Part shown: positions 34,544 through 46,752 of the stretch, in pieces
Layout of the letters: every line of letters starts with the position of its first letter
How positions within the stretch are numbered: the first letter of the stretch is position 1
NCBI RefSeq assembly: GCF_015776785.2
Contig: NZ_LFMD02000007.1
Span: forward strand, 343,559 to 407,558
Length of the DNA: 64,000 bases
Direction of reading: 5' to 3'
From: Kitasatospora sp. SUK 42
GTDB lineage: Bacteria; Actinomycetota; Actinomycetes; Streptomycetales; Streptomycetaceae
Position numbers and translations under genes: made by a program
Notes under the pieces: model-generated
The model's database searches: none
What the model saw: only the letters and a program-made list of their open reading frames with translations
What the model was told of the DNA's origin: nothing

Positions 34544-36160
34544 CTACTTGTTCGTCCGGCTGATCTCCCAGAAGCGGAAGTAGCCGGTGGTGTCGACGGT
34601 GGACTCGACGCCGGTGACGTACGAACGGGCCGCGAAGAAGGCCTTGTTCTGGTACAGCGGGATCAGCGGCACGTTCTCGGCGACGATCTGCTGGATCTGC
34701 GCGTAGCCGCCCGCGGCGGCGCTGCGGTCGGCCTGCTTGAGGCCGTCCGGCACCAGCTTCTGGCTGATCCGCGGGTCGTCCCAGCCGTGGTGGTAGGCAC
34801 CGCCGTCGACCAGCAGCGGGGCGATGTAGTTGTCCGGGTCCGGGTAGTCGGCGAACCAACCGATCAGGTACACCTGGTACTTGCCGTCGGCCCAGCCCTT
34901 GCGGTAGGCGTCCCAGTCCTGCTCCTGCTGGACCGTCACCTGGAACAGGCCGCCGGTCTCCATCTGCTTCTTGAGCGTGTCGGCCTCGGCGCTGCCGGCC
35001 CGCGAACGGGCCCAGGTGAGGGTGAGCTTGACCGGGGTCTGGACCTTGGCGTCGGCGAGGATCTTCTTGGCCTTGGCCACGTCCTGGTCGCCGTAGCGGT
35101 CGAAGAAGGCGGTGGTGTGGCCGGTGACGCCGGCCGGGACCATCGCGTACAGCGGCTGGACGGTGCGGGCGAAGACGTCGCGGGCGAGCGCCTTGCGGTC
35201 GAGCAGCGCGGCGGCGGCCTGGCGGACGGCGACGTTGGAGACGACCGGGTCCTTGGTGTTGAAGACCAGCGAGCGGGTGTCGTTGCTGTCGCCCTCGACC
35301 ACCTGGAGGTCGGTCTTGCCGCCCTGCTGGTCGGACCGGATCTGGGCGGCGGTGTTCGGCTCCAGGCTGTTGTCGGTCAGGTCGACGTCGCCCTTGTCCA
35401 GCGCGTCCTTGAGGTCGGCCGGCTTGTCGAAGTACCGCACGGTGAACTTGCTGTTCCGCAGCTTGGCGTCGCCGCCGTACTTGTCGTTGGGCGCCAGCAC
35501 GACCTTGGAGAGCTGCTTGCCGGTGCCGCCGCCGCTCATGGTCTCGACCGACTCGAAGCGGTACGGGCCGGAGCCGATCAGCTTGTCGTTGGGGACGACC
35601 TTGTCGGCCGGGTAGGCCTGGTGGTCGACGATGGCGCCGGCCGGGCCGGCCAGCTTGGCCGGGAGGGTGGCGTCGGGGGTGGCCAGGTGGAAGATCACCT
35701 CGGTGTCGCCCTTGGCCTCGACGCTCTTGATCGAGGAGAGCAGCGCGGCCGGACCGGTCGGGTCGTTGATCTTCTTGGTGCGCTCGATCGAGAACACCAC
35801 GTCCTGGGCGGTCATCGGGTGGCCGTTGGAGAACTTCAGGCCGGACCGCAGGGTGCAGTGGTACTCGCTGGCGTCGCCGCTGGTGAAGTCGCAGGACTGC
35901 GCGGCGTCCGGGGCGGGCGCGCTGGAGGCGGCCGGGAAGGTCATCAGCGACTGGAAGGTGTTGCGCAGCAGCAGCCAGGAGCCGGAGTCGTAGGCGGCCG
36001 CCGGGTCCAGCACGCCGGTCAACTGGGTGGTGCCCATGGTGACCGACTTGCCGCCGCCGTCCCCCTTCACGGCGTCGGTGACGGATCCGCAGCCGGCCAC
36101 CGTCACGGCGACCAGTCCGGCACAACCGAGTACGGCCAGGCGTTCAGCTGAAGTCTTCAC
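34544..36160 (-). CDS. Family 5 oligopeptide-type substrate-binding lipoprotein
   Basis: 538 residues. A lipoprotein signal with lipobox VAGCGS, then the extracytoplasmic solute-binding family 5 fold (LRSGLKFSNGHPMTAQDVVFSIER, GSGPYRFES, LIGWFADYPDPDNYI). It binds peptides, nickel or other ligands for an ABC importer or acts as a sensor. No permease or ATPase genes are adjacent, so it is an orphan binding protein. GTG at 36160 with AAGGACG upstream is the chosen start. The longer upstream frame overlaps the HAD gene and is not coding. Confidence 0.92.
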   Translation of the reverse strand: MKTSAERLAVLGCAGLVAVTVAGCGSVTDAVKGDGGGKSVTMGTTQLTGVLDPAAAYDSGSWLLLRNTFQSLMTFPAASSAPAPDAAQSCDFTSGDASEYHCTLRSGLKFSNGHPMTAQDVVFSIERTKKINDPTGPAALLSSIKSVEAKGDTEVIFHLATPDATLPAKLAGPAGAIVDHQAYPADKVVPNDKLIGSGPYRFESVETMSGGGTGKQLSKVVLAPNDKYGGDAKLRNSKFTVRYFDKPADLKDALDKGDVDLTDNSLEPNTAAQIRSDQQGGKTDLQVVEGDSNDTRSLVFNTKDPVVSNVAVRQAAAALLDRKALARDVFARTVQPLYAMVPAGVTGHTTAFFDRYGDQDVAKAKKILADAKVQTPVKLTLTWARSRAGSAEADTLKKQMETGGLFQVTVQQEQDWDAYRKGWADGKYQVYLIGWFADYPDPDNYIAPLLVDGGAYHHGWDDPRISQKLVPDGLKQADRSAAAGGYAQIQQIVAENVPLIPLYQNKAFFAARSYVTGVESTVDTTGYFRFWEISRTNK

Positions 36161-36411
36161 GGGAGCGTCCTTCTGGGTGGCACGAACCCGAGTAGCGTGC
36201 CATATCGAACACGGACGACCGATACCCGTGCAGATGACGTTTGGGACACGGTAGTTCGGGGCAGCACGAGGCACCCGACGAGTTGTCAGCCAATGCCCGT
36301 TTTCTCCCCGGGCGACCCCGGACGACGGACGGGCCCAGCCGATTACCGACGAGTAGGGTGTGGCCGCAATGAGATGACAATCACATTCGTGGGAGGCTCG
36401 GGTACGGGCCC

Positions 36412-37116
36412 TCAGACCCGCGAGGCGACCACCGAACGCAGCAGTTCGAGGTCGACCTGCTCCAGCGAGGAGAGCACCAGCCGCCCGGGCGCCGGCTCGA
36501 TCGGCGCCACCGAGGGCACCGCGATCACCGGGCAGCCGGCCGCCTCGCCCGCGCGCACCCCGGTCGGGGTGTCCTCGATCACCACGCAGCGGACCGGCTC
36601 CGCGCCCAGCCGGCGGGCCGCCTCCAGGTACGGGTCCGGGAAGGGCTTGGTGCGCGGCACCTCGTCCCCGCCGATGCTGAAGGCGAAGTGCTCGGCGCCC
36701 AGCGAGCGCAGCACGATGTCGATCACGTGCCGGTGCGAGGCGGACACCAGGGCGGCCGGAACGCCGTGCGCGGCAAGGGTGTTGAGGAGGCGCTCGGCGC
36801 CCGGCATCAGCGGCACGCCGCCGGCCAGCAGGTCGACGAAGCGCTGGTTGACCAGCACGCCCAGGTCGGCCGGGGCGATGTCCACCCCGGTCCGGCCGAC
36901 CAGGTAGTCCATCACCCGGGTCATCGGACCGCCGACCACCTGGGCCCGGTCCCGCTCGTCCAGCTGGTGGCCCAGCTCCGCGAAGAGCGAGACCTCGGCC
37001 TGCCACCAGAAGTCCTCGGTGTCCACCAGCGTCCCGTCCATGTCCAGCAGCACCGCCTGCAGGCCGCGGTCGTCCCCGTGGTCGAGGATGCGCGTGGCGG
37101 TGGGGCTGGTGGTCAT
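36412..37116 (-). CDS. HAD-superfamily hydrolase (beta-phosphoglucomutase/phosphatase-like)
   Basis: 234 residues. Motif I VLLDMDGTLVDTEDFW with the nucleophile Asp, motif II Ser/Thr in AALVSASHR, a Lys in RTKPFPDPYL and the acidic motif IEDTPTGVRAGEAAG. The cap-domain length fits phosphatases of the phosphoglycolate/beta-phosphoglucomutase group. ATG at 37116 is used. The substrate is not predictable. It sits alone downstream of metH. Confidence 0.9.
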   Translation of the reverse strand: MTTSPTATRILDHGDDRGLQAVLLDMDGTLVDTEDFWWQAEVSLFAELGHQLDERDRAQVVGGPMTRVMDYLVGRTGVDIAPADLGVLVNQRFVDLLAGGVPLMPGAERLLNTLAAHGVPAALVSASHRHVIDIVLRSLGAEHFAFSIGGDEVPRTKPFPDPYLEAARRLGAEPVRCVVIEDTPTGVRAGEAAGCPVIAVPSVAPIEPAPGRLVLSSLEQVDLELLRSVVASRV

Positions 37117-37165
37117 GGCGGGAGTCCTTCCGGCAGTGCCCCAGGGGCGTCCCGGGGATGGCACA

Positions 37166-37193
37166 GGCCGGCCCGCTGGTGAGCGGACCGGCC
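37166..37193. terminator. Hairpin terminator downstream of metH
   Basis: A 12-bp stem with one mismatch (37166-37177 with 37182-37193) and a 4-base loop. It lies downstream of the metH stop on the minus strand and upstream of the HAD start. Confidence 0.55.
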
Positions 37194-37258
37194 CGTTCAG
37201 GATCATCAAGGATACGCCCGCTCCGCCCGGAAGGAGCGAACGCGGCGGGACGTTCGGA

Positions 37259-40768
<3,510 letters not shown>

Positions 40769-40910
40769 GGGGCTTCTCCCTGGTGCGACGGCTGTCGGCT
40801 TTGCGGCCCGCTTGCTCGGGCACGCACGTGGCCAGGGTATCCGGCCCGCGACAGTGCTCGCCGGGGCATTCCGTATCCTGAGCGCTCGACCGCATGGGGG
40901 GAGCATCCGC

Positions 40911-42002
40911 GTGGCCCGGTTCCGGACCGTGACGCGGCGCACCGGCCGGGCCCTCGGGGCCCCGCTCCGGGCGCTGCGCGACCGCTGGCGAGGCTGGTCC
41001 CGGTGGCGCCGGGCGCTGCTGGTCCTGGCACTGGTGGCGGCCGTGCCGGTCGCCGCGCTGGGCTCGCTGTTCGTCTCGATCCGGCTGCACTACTCGGGTG
41101 AGCCCGCCGCCGAGGCCCGCACCCGGGGCCGGGACGCCGTCTGGCTCGGGCACGCCTGGGTGGACGGGCGCAGGACCGAGGCCGACGTCGAGGCGCTGGC
41201 CCGGCAGCTGGCCGGGACCGGCGTGCGCGACCTGTACGTGCACACCGGCCCGCTGGAGCACGACGGCTCCCTGCCGCCGACCGTCCACCCGAGGGCCCGC
41301 TGGTTCACCGAGGCCGCGCACCGGACGCTGCCGGGCGTACGGCTCCAGGGCTGGCTGGGCGACGAGGTCAAGCCGGAGAAGGACGCCCTGGACCTGGACG
41401 ACGCGCCCACCCGCGACCGGATCGCCGCCTCCGCCCGCCAGGTGCTGGACCAGGGCTTCGACGGCGTGCACCTCGACATGGAGCCGATCCGCCCCGGCTC
41501 GGCCGGCTGGCTCGCCCTGCTCGACCAGGTCCGCCCGGTCACGGCGGCCCGCGGCGCCAAGCTCTCGGTGGCGGCCCCGCAGATCGACCCGGTGCCCGGC
41601 CTGCACACCGCCGGCATCCTGCTCACCGACCACGGCAAGTGGTGGGACCAGGCGTACTTCCGCGAGACCGCCCGCCGGGTCGACCAGATCGCGGTGATGA
41701 CCTACGACACCTCGATGCCGACCGAGCCGCTGTACGGCGGCTACGTCGCGCAGCAGACCGAGCTCGCGCTGCGGGCCACCCCGCCCGAGGTCGACCTGCT
41801 GATCGGCCTACCGTTCTTCTGGGACGACAAGTGGGGCCACTGGGGCGCCGCCGAGACCGTCCCGGCCGCCGTCCGGGGCGTCCGGCTGGGCCTGGGCCGC
41901 CAGGACCTGCGGCGGGCGAACTTCGGCGTCGCGCTGTACGTGGACTTCGCCGCGACGCCGGAGAACTGGGCGGCGTACCGGCGCGGCTGGGTGGAGGTCT
42001 GA
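40911..42002 (+). CDS. Membrane-anchored GH18-like TIM-barrel protein
   Basis: 363 residues. A short basic N-terminus and one membrane helix (about 34-56) are followed by an extracytoplasmic barrel. GFDGVHLDMEP resembles the DxxDxDxE catalytic motif of glycoside hydrolase family 18, with the final Glu present, and VMTYDTSMP resembles the later GH18 motif. It may cleave a polysaccharide or be a catalytically altered relative. GTG at 40911 is chosen with GGGGGAG upstream, dropping an unlikely 57-residue extension. It is divergent from metH, probably only by position. Confidence 0.75.
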   Translation: MARFRTVTRRTGRALGAPLRALRDRWRGWSRWRRALLVLALVAAVPVAALGSLFVSIRLHYSGEPAAEARTRGRDAVWLGHAWVDGRRTEADVEALARQLAGTGVRDLYVHTGPLEHDGSLPPTVHPRARWFTEAAHRTLPGVRLQGWLGDEVKPEKDALDLDDAPTRDRIAASARQVLDQGFDGVHLDMEPIRPGSAGWLALLDQVRPVTAARGAKLSVAAPQIDPVPGLHTAGILLTDHGKWWDQAYFRETARRVDQIAVMTYDTSMPTEPLYGGYVAQQTELALRATPPEVDLLIGLPFFWDDKWGHWGAAETVPAAVRGVRLGLGRQDLRRANFGVALYVDFAATPENWAAYRRGWVEV

Positions 42003-42335
42003 GCGCACCCCGCGAATCCGGGCCCGCCACGCTCGGCGAACAGTCCGTCGCCCTGTGTTGCCAATCCGGCACCGGCCGCTCCCGCACCAGATCCTGACGG
42101 TTCGTCATCCAAGGGTGCCCGGATATCCGCTGGATCCCGGCGGCCCGCTCCCCCAGACTGTCCCGGTGCCCGGCCGCCGTGCGCATCAAAGCCCGTAGGC
42201 TGGGCAGGTAGGGACCGTGGAGCGAGGCGTTCCACGGGAGACGAGAGGTTCGACAGGCGGCAGCCGACCCGTCGGTGCCCCGGCAGGCCAGCCGGGGCGG
42301 TGCCGGTCCGACCGCCGACCGGAGGGAGACGCTGG
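42003..42335. other. Intergenic region, no gene seen
   Basis: 333 bases between the GH18-like gene and the PAC2 gene. No open frame with a ribosome site or recognisable family is present. A TAGGCT near 42197 could be a -10 element for the PAC2 gene, but no convincing -35 box accompanies it. Confidence 0.5.
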
Positions 42336-43289
42336 GTGATCGAGCTGGAAGATGTTCCCGAGTTGATCGACCCGGTGATGGTCTGCGCCTTCGAGGGGTG
42401 GAACGACGCGGGCGACGCCGCCTCCGCGGCCCTGGCGCATCTGGACGAGACCTGGGGTGGCAAGGTGTTCGCCGCCCTCGACGCGGAGGAGTACTACGAC
42501 TTCCAGGTCAACCGGCCGACGATCTGGCTGGACGGCGGCATCCGACGGATCACCTGGCCGACCACCAGGCTCTCGGTGATCCGGGTGACCGAACCGGTGA
42601 CCAGGGACGTGGTGCTGGTCCGCGGCATCGAGCCGAGCATGCGCTGGCGCTCGTTCTGCAACGAGCTGCTCGGCATCGCGCACGAGTTGGGCATCGAGCT
42701 GGTGGTGATCCTGGGCGCGCTGCTCGGCGACACCCCGCACAGCCGCCCGGTGCCGGTCAGCGGGGTCACCTCCGACCCGGAGCTGGCCCGCCGGCTGGAC
42801 CTGGAGGAGAGCCGCTACGAGGGCCCGACCGGGATCGTCGGGGTACTCCAGGAGGCCTGCACGCACGCCGGGGTGCCGGCCGTGACGCTGTGGGCCGCGG
42901 TGCCGCACTACGTCGCCCAGCCGCCCAACCCCAAGGCGACGCTGGCGCTGATCAACAAGCTGGAGGACCTGCTGGACCTGCGCATCCCGCCGGGCGAGCT
43001 CGGCGAGGACGCCCGGGCCTGGCAGCTCGGCGTGGACCAGCTGGCCGCCGAGGACAGCGAGGTCGCCGAGTACGTCCAGCAGCTGGAGGAGGCACAGGAC
43101 ACCGCGGAGCTGCCGGAGGCCTCCGGGGACGCCATCGCGCGCGAGTTCGAGCGCTACCTGCGCCGCCGGGAGAACGTCGGGCCGACCGGCGAGAAGCCGG
43201 TGGCCGGGCACGCGACGGCCGAGCGGCCGGCCGAGCCGGAGTCGCCGGGCACCACCCGGGAGAGCCCGGAGGGCTCCGAGGAGGAGTAG
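42336..43289 (+). CDS. PAC2-family protein
   Basis: 317 residues, PAC2 (proteasome assembly chaperone 2) fold: MVCAFEGWNDAGDAASAAL, then VILGALLGDTPHSRPVPV and GVPAVTLWAAVPHYVAQPPNPKATLALI. The family name comes from a eukaryotic proteasome assembly factor; the bacterial role is unknown, although actinobacterial genomes with proteasomes carry it. GTG at 42336 follows GGAGGGAG. The C-terminal 50 residues are acidic and disordered. Confidence 0.9.
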   Translation: MIELEDVPELIDPVMVCAFEGWNDAGDAASAALAHLDETWGGKVFAALDAEEYYDFQVNRPTIWLDGGIRRITWPTTRLSVIRVTEPVTRDVVLVRGIEPSMRWRSFCNELLGIAHELGIELVVILGALLGDTPHSRPVPVSGVTSDPELARRLDLEESRYEGPTGIVGVLQEACTHAGVPAVTLWAAVPHYVAQPPNPKATLALINKLEDLLDLRIPPGELGEDARAWQLGVDQLAAEDSEVAEYVQQLEEAQDTAELPEASGDAIAREFERYLRRRENVGPTGEKPVAGHATAERPAEPESPGTTRESPEGSEEE

Positions 43290-43328
43290 TTCCGGCCGCG
43301 AACGCCGGGAACGCCGGGAACAACGCCG

Positions 43329-43363
43329 AAGGGGCGTCAGGACACCTGGTCCTGACGCCCCTT
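43329..43363. terminator. Bidirectional hairpin terminator between PAC2 gene and mshC
   Basis: A perfect 14-bp stem (43329-43342 with 43350-43363), 7-base loop, between convergent genes. Confidence 0.85.
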
Positions 43364-43383
43364 TCCGGCTGCTACGGCCGCCG

Positions 43384-44613
43384 CTACAGCGCGACGCCGA
43401 GCAGGGCGTCCACGGTGCGGGAGACCAGGCCGGGCGCGCCGGTGTCGGTGCCGCCCTCGCTCTCCTGCTGCGCCGCCCAGCGGTCCACGGCGACCAGCGC
43501 GGCGGGCGCGTCCAGGTCCTCCGCGAGCGCCGCACGGACCTCGGCGAGCAGCCGCTCGGCCGACGGACCGTCCGGCCGGGAGACCGCGGCCCGCCAGCGG
43601 GCGAGGCGCTCGACGGCCTCGTCCAGGGTGGCCTTGGTCCACTCCCAGTCCTCGCGGTAGTGGTGCGAGAGCAGTGCCAGGCGGATCGCCGCCGGCTCGA
43701 CGCCCTCGCGGCGCAGCGCCGAGACGAACACCAGGTTGCCGCGGGACTTGGACATCTTGTGGCCGTCCAGGCCGACCATGCCCGCGTGCACGTACGCCCT
43801 GGCGTACGGGTGGGCGCCGGTGGCGACCTGGGCGTGCGAGGCGCCCATCTCGTGGTGCGGGAAGGACAGGTCGCTGCCGCCGCCCTGGATGTCGAAGGAC
43901 ATGCCCAGGTACTGCAGCGCGATGGCCACGCACTCGATGTGCCAGCCGGGGCGGCCGTGGCCGAGCTCGGTGTCCCAGGCGGGCTCGCCCGGGCGGGCGG
44001 CCAGCCAGAGCAGGGCGTCCAGCGGGTTGCGCTTGCCCGGGCGGTCCGGGTCGCCGCCGCGCTCGGCGAAGACCGGGCGCATGGCCTCGCGGGTCAGCCC
44101 GGAGACCTCGCCGAAGCGCGGGTCCGCGTCGACCGAGAAGTAGATGTCCCCGTCCACGTAGTAGGCGGCGCCGGAGGCGAGCAGCTTCTGCACCAGCGGG
44201 ACGATCCACGGGATGGACTCGACCGCGCCGATGTAGTGGGCCGGCGGGAGCAGCCGCAGGGCGGTCATGTCCTCGCGGAACAGGGCCGTCTCGCGCTCGG
44301 CCAGGGCCACCCAGTCCTGACCGGTGGCGACCGCGCGCTCCAGCAGCGGGTCGTCGACGTCGGTGACGTTCTGGATGTACAGGACGTCGTGGCCGGCGTC
44401 CTTCCACACCCGCTGCACCAGGTCGAAGGCGTTGTAGGTGGCGGCGTGGCCCATGTGGGTCGCGTCGTAGGGGGTGATGCCGCAGACGTAGATCCGGGCG
44501 GTGCCGTCCTGCGGCACGACCTCGCGGACCTTGCCCGCTGCGGTGTCGAAGATACGGAGGGGGAGCCCCTGACCAGGCAGGGCGGGAACCTCGGAGGCGG
44601 GCCAGGCATGCAT
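43384..44613 (-). CDS. mshC: Cysteine:1-D-myo-inosityl 2-amino-2-deoxyglucopyranoside ligase MshC
   Basis: 409 residues, paralogue of cysteinyl-tRNA synthetase. Joins cysteine to GlcN-Ins in mycothiol synthesis using ATP. The zinc/cysteine pocket begins with IYVCGITPYD (Cys44), the HIGH motif is THMGH, the second zinc region is GWHIECVAIALQ, and the adenylate loop is KMSKS. It lacks the tRNA-binding C-terminal domain of CysS, which fits MshC. The neighbouring SCO1664-like and DUF3090 genes commonly accompany it in actinobacteria. Confidence 0.95.
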   Translation of the reverse strand: MHAWPASEVPALPGQGLPLRIFDTAAGKVREVVPQDGTARIYVCGITPYDATHMGHAATYNAFDLVQRVWKDAGHDVLYIQNVTDVDDPLLERAVATGQDWVALAERETALFREDMTALRLLPPAHYIGAVESIPWIVPLVQKLLASGAAYYVDGDIYFSVDADPRFGEVSGLTREAMRPVFAERGGDPDRPGKRNPLDALLWLAARPGEPAWDTELGHGRPGWHIECVAIALQYLGMSFDIQGGGSDLSFPHHEMGASHAQVATGAHPYARAYVHAGMVGLDGHKMSKSRGNLVFVSALRREGVEPAAIRLALLSHHYREDWEWTKATLDEAVERLARWRAAVSRPDGPSAERLLAEVRAALAEDLDAPAALVAVDRWAAQQESEGGTDTGAPGLVSRTVDALLGVAL

Positions 44614-44754
44614 GGGAACGACTTTAACCTTGAGAACATTTGAAAGCCTAACCAGTACGGAAGATCGACTGGATCCCGCCGTTGCCCGCGCGCTTCCGGA
44701 CTGCTAGCGCCCCGCCGTGGTCACGCCTGAGCCCCCGGCCCCGGACACGGGTGA

Positions 44755-44786
44755 GCGCCCGGTCGGCCCTGCCGCCGACCGGGCGC
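44755..44786. terminator. Hairpin terminator downstream of the dioxygenase gene
   Basis: A perfect 13-bp stem (44755-44767 with 44774-44786), 6-base loop, on the 3' side of the minus-strand dioxygenase gene. Confidence 0.7.
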
Positions 44787-44816
44787 CCGGCTCCCCGGGG
44801 GACGCGGCCGGAGCCG

Positions 44817-45653
44817 CTACGACCGCTGCCAGAGGGCCGGCACGTTCGGCGGCTCCCAGCCCACCATGGAGGTGTGTGCCTGGAGGCAGACGTAGGAGAC
44901 GCCGGAGTAGGTGACGCGGTCGCCCGCGTTGTAGGCCTTGCCCGGTGCCCAGGTGCCGCTCGGCGGCGTGGTGGGCCCGCCGGTCGGGGTGGCGGTCGGG
45001 GTCGGGGTCGGCGAGGGCGTGCCCGGGGTCTGCGGCACGTCCAGCACGAAGTCGAAGCTGGCCTCCCGGACCTGGCCGTTCTGCCGGACGTTCATCAGCA
45101 GCCGGGGGTCGTAGATGGTGTCCGTGTTGTTGCGCGGCTCACCCGGGAAGTAGAGCTGGGTGGTCAGGATCGAACGGCCGGGGGCCTGCACCTTGACGTG
45201 CAGGTGCCGGGTGCGGCCCGGGTAGAGGCCGGGGACGATGGTGTCCAGCTTGTACGCGCCGTTGGCGTCGGTGAACTGGTGCCCGCGGAAGGTGAAGCCG
45301 ACGTTGTCGTAGTTGCCGCCGTCGTCGGCCTGCCAGAAGTCCAGCAGGACGCCGGAGATCGGCAGGCAGGCGCGGCCGAAGACGTAGCCGCTGACGGTCA
45401 GCCGGGTGCCCGGGCCGTCGTTGACCATCGAGCTGCGCAGCGGGGAGTTGGGCTTGAAGTACGGCCCCTCGATCTGCTCGATGGTGGGGTCGTCGCCGTC
45501 GTGGCAGTCGGGGGTGAGGCCGGGGGCCTGGCCGCTGCCGGCCTGTTCCCGGGCCAGGGCGACTCCGCCGCCGATCAGCAGCGGCGCGACCCCGAGTGCG
45601 GCGGCGGCCTTCAGGACGGTCTTGCGGCTGATCATGCCGTCGGACGGGGGCAT
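44817..45653 (-). CDS. Secreted intradiol ring-cleavage dioxygenase with carbohydrate-binding module
   Basis: 278 residues in three parts. The N-terminal export signal (MISRKTVLKAAAALGVAP) resembles a Tat signal with RK instead of RR. The intradiol dioxygenase core (about 45-200) has Fe ligands of the Tyr/Tyr/His/His type visible as EGPYFKP and LYPGRTRHLHVKV. A Pro/Thr linker leads to a C-terminal CBM5/12-type module (about 232-278, WAPGKAYNAGDRVTYSGVSYVC). It would cleave catechols outside the cell while bound to cellulose, chitin or lignin; a similar secreted fusion is known from Streptomyces SirexAA-E. ATG at 45653 follows GGAAGGAG. An AraC gene lies just upstream. Confidence 0.88.
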   Translation of the reverse strand: MPPSDGMISRKTVLKAAAALGVAPLLIGGGVALAREQAGSGQAPGLTPDCHDGDDPTIEQIEGPYFKPNSPLRSSMVNDGPGTRLTVSGYVFGRACLPISGVLLDFWQADDGGNYDNVGFTFRGHQFTDANGAYKLDTIVPGLYPGRTRHLHVKVQAPGRSILTTQLYFPGEPRNNTDTIYDPRLLMNVRQNGQVREASFDFVLDVPQTPGTPSPTPTPTATPTGGPTTPPSGTWAPGKAYNAGDRVTYSGVSYVCLQAHTSMVGWEPPNVPALWQRS

Positions 45654-45775
45654 GCGCCGTCTCCTTCCCATGGGAGGTGGGGGTGGGGGCGGCCCTTGCC
45701 ATGGTGGGGGCATGACAAGGGCCGAACCGGCCGCCGTCCGCGCGCCGGACCGGCCGCCGGTGGCCAACACTGAAG

Positions 45776-46705
45776 TTACGGGCCGTCCGGTGCGACCGCG
45801 ATGGACATGATCCGGGGATCATGGTGATTTCCGTCGACCCGGGAGCGGAACTCCCCCGGCGTCATCCCGGTCTCCCGCCGGAAGAACCGGCAGAAGTACG
45901 CCGGGTCCGCGAAGCCCGCCTCCTTGGCGACCTGACGAATCGTCAGGTCCGTGCAGGCGAGCAGCCGCTTGGCCTCCAGGGTCTGCTGCCGGCGGATCAG
46001 CCCGCCCGGGGTGCGGCCGGTGGCCTGCTTGACCAGGGTCTGCAAGTGCCCCGGGGAGACGCCGAGTTCCTGGGCGGTGGAGGCCACCGAGTGCCGCACC
46101 CCGCCCGGCCTGGCGATCAACCGGGTGAAGGCGGCGGCCAGTTCGGCCGGACGGCTGGGCACCGCGGGCCGCTCGTCCGGGACGCAGGCGCGCAGCGCCC
46201 GGACGATCAGGATGTGCAGGCTGGCCCGCAGCACGCCCTGGTAGCCGGGCGCCCTGGTCCGGTACTCGTGCTCCATGTCGGCGAGCAACGCGCCGATGGC
46301 ACCGGCCTGTTCACCGAGCGTCAGGGCGGGCTTGGAGGCCAGGGCGCGCAGCGCGGCGAGGTCCTGCGGGTGGCCGAGCAGGAAGTCCTCGTTGAACAGG
46401 ACGACCCTGCCCGTGAGCTCCTCGGCGTCCGCCCAGTGGTGCACCTGGCCGGGCGTGATCACGCACAACTGCGGTGGGGCCAGCGACCGGTGCACCAGGT
46501 CCAGGGCGTGGGCGCCCCGGCCGCCGGTGACGTGGACGATCTCGTAGAACGAGTGGCGGTGGGGGAAGTTGGCCCGGGAGAGCGGGCCGATCGCGTCGAA
46601 ACTGCCGATGGCGAAGGGGAGCAGGTGGGGCAGCGGGACCTGCAGCCGGTGCAACGGCAGGTCCGGCGTGGTTCGGGGGGTGGGGGTGGTCCGTCGCGCA
46701 TCCAT
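45776..46705 (-). CDS. AraC-family transcriptional regulator
   Basis: 309 residues. An N-terminal cupin-like sensor (HRHSFYEIVHVTGG, LCVITPGQVHHW) and a C-terminal double HTH (VASTAQELGVSPGHLQTLVKQATG; LTIRQVAKEAGFADPAYFCRFFRRETG). ATG at 46705 starts the conserved part; a longer frame upstream runs against two other genes and is not coding. It lies 122 bases upstream of the secreted dioxygenase on the same strand and probably responds to an aromatic or sugar and activates that gene, but this is by context only. Confidence 0.9.
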   Translation of the reverse strand: MDARRTTPTPRTTPDLPLHRLQVPLPHLLPFAIGSFDAIGPLSRANFPHRHSFYEIVHVTGGRGAHALDLVHRSLAPPQLCVITPGQVHHWADAEELTGRVVLFNEDFLLGHPQDLAALRALASKPALTLGEQAGAIGALLADMEHEYRTRAPGYQGVLRASLHILIVRALRACVPDERPAVPSRPAELAAAFTRLIARPGGVRHSVASTAQELGVSPGHLQTLVKQATGRTPGGLIRRQQTLEAKRLLACTDLTIRQVAKEAGFADPAYFCRFFRRETGMTPGEFRSRVDGNHHDPRIMSIAVAPDGP

Positions 46706-46752
46706 CGGAGCAGTGTGCGACCTATTCCCGGAATAGGTCCAGACCACCGGTG

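Noticed and set aside
40769..40910. Cobalamin or SAM riboswitch before metH
   Set aside because: The 142-base gap is too short for a full cobalamin riboswitch, and I saw neither the B12-box nor a SAM-type core.
44614..44816. Small gene between mshC and the dioxygenase gene
   Set aside because: Only a Pro/Ala-rich frame is open and it crosses a perfect 13-bp hairpin; more likely a terminator region.
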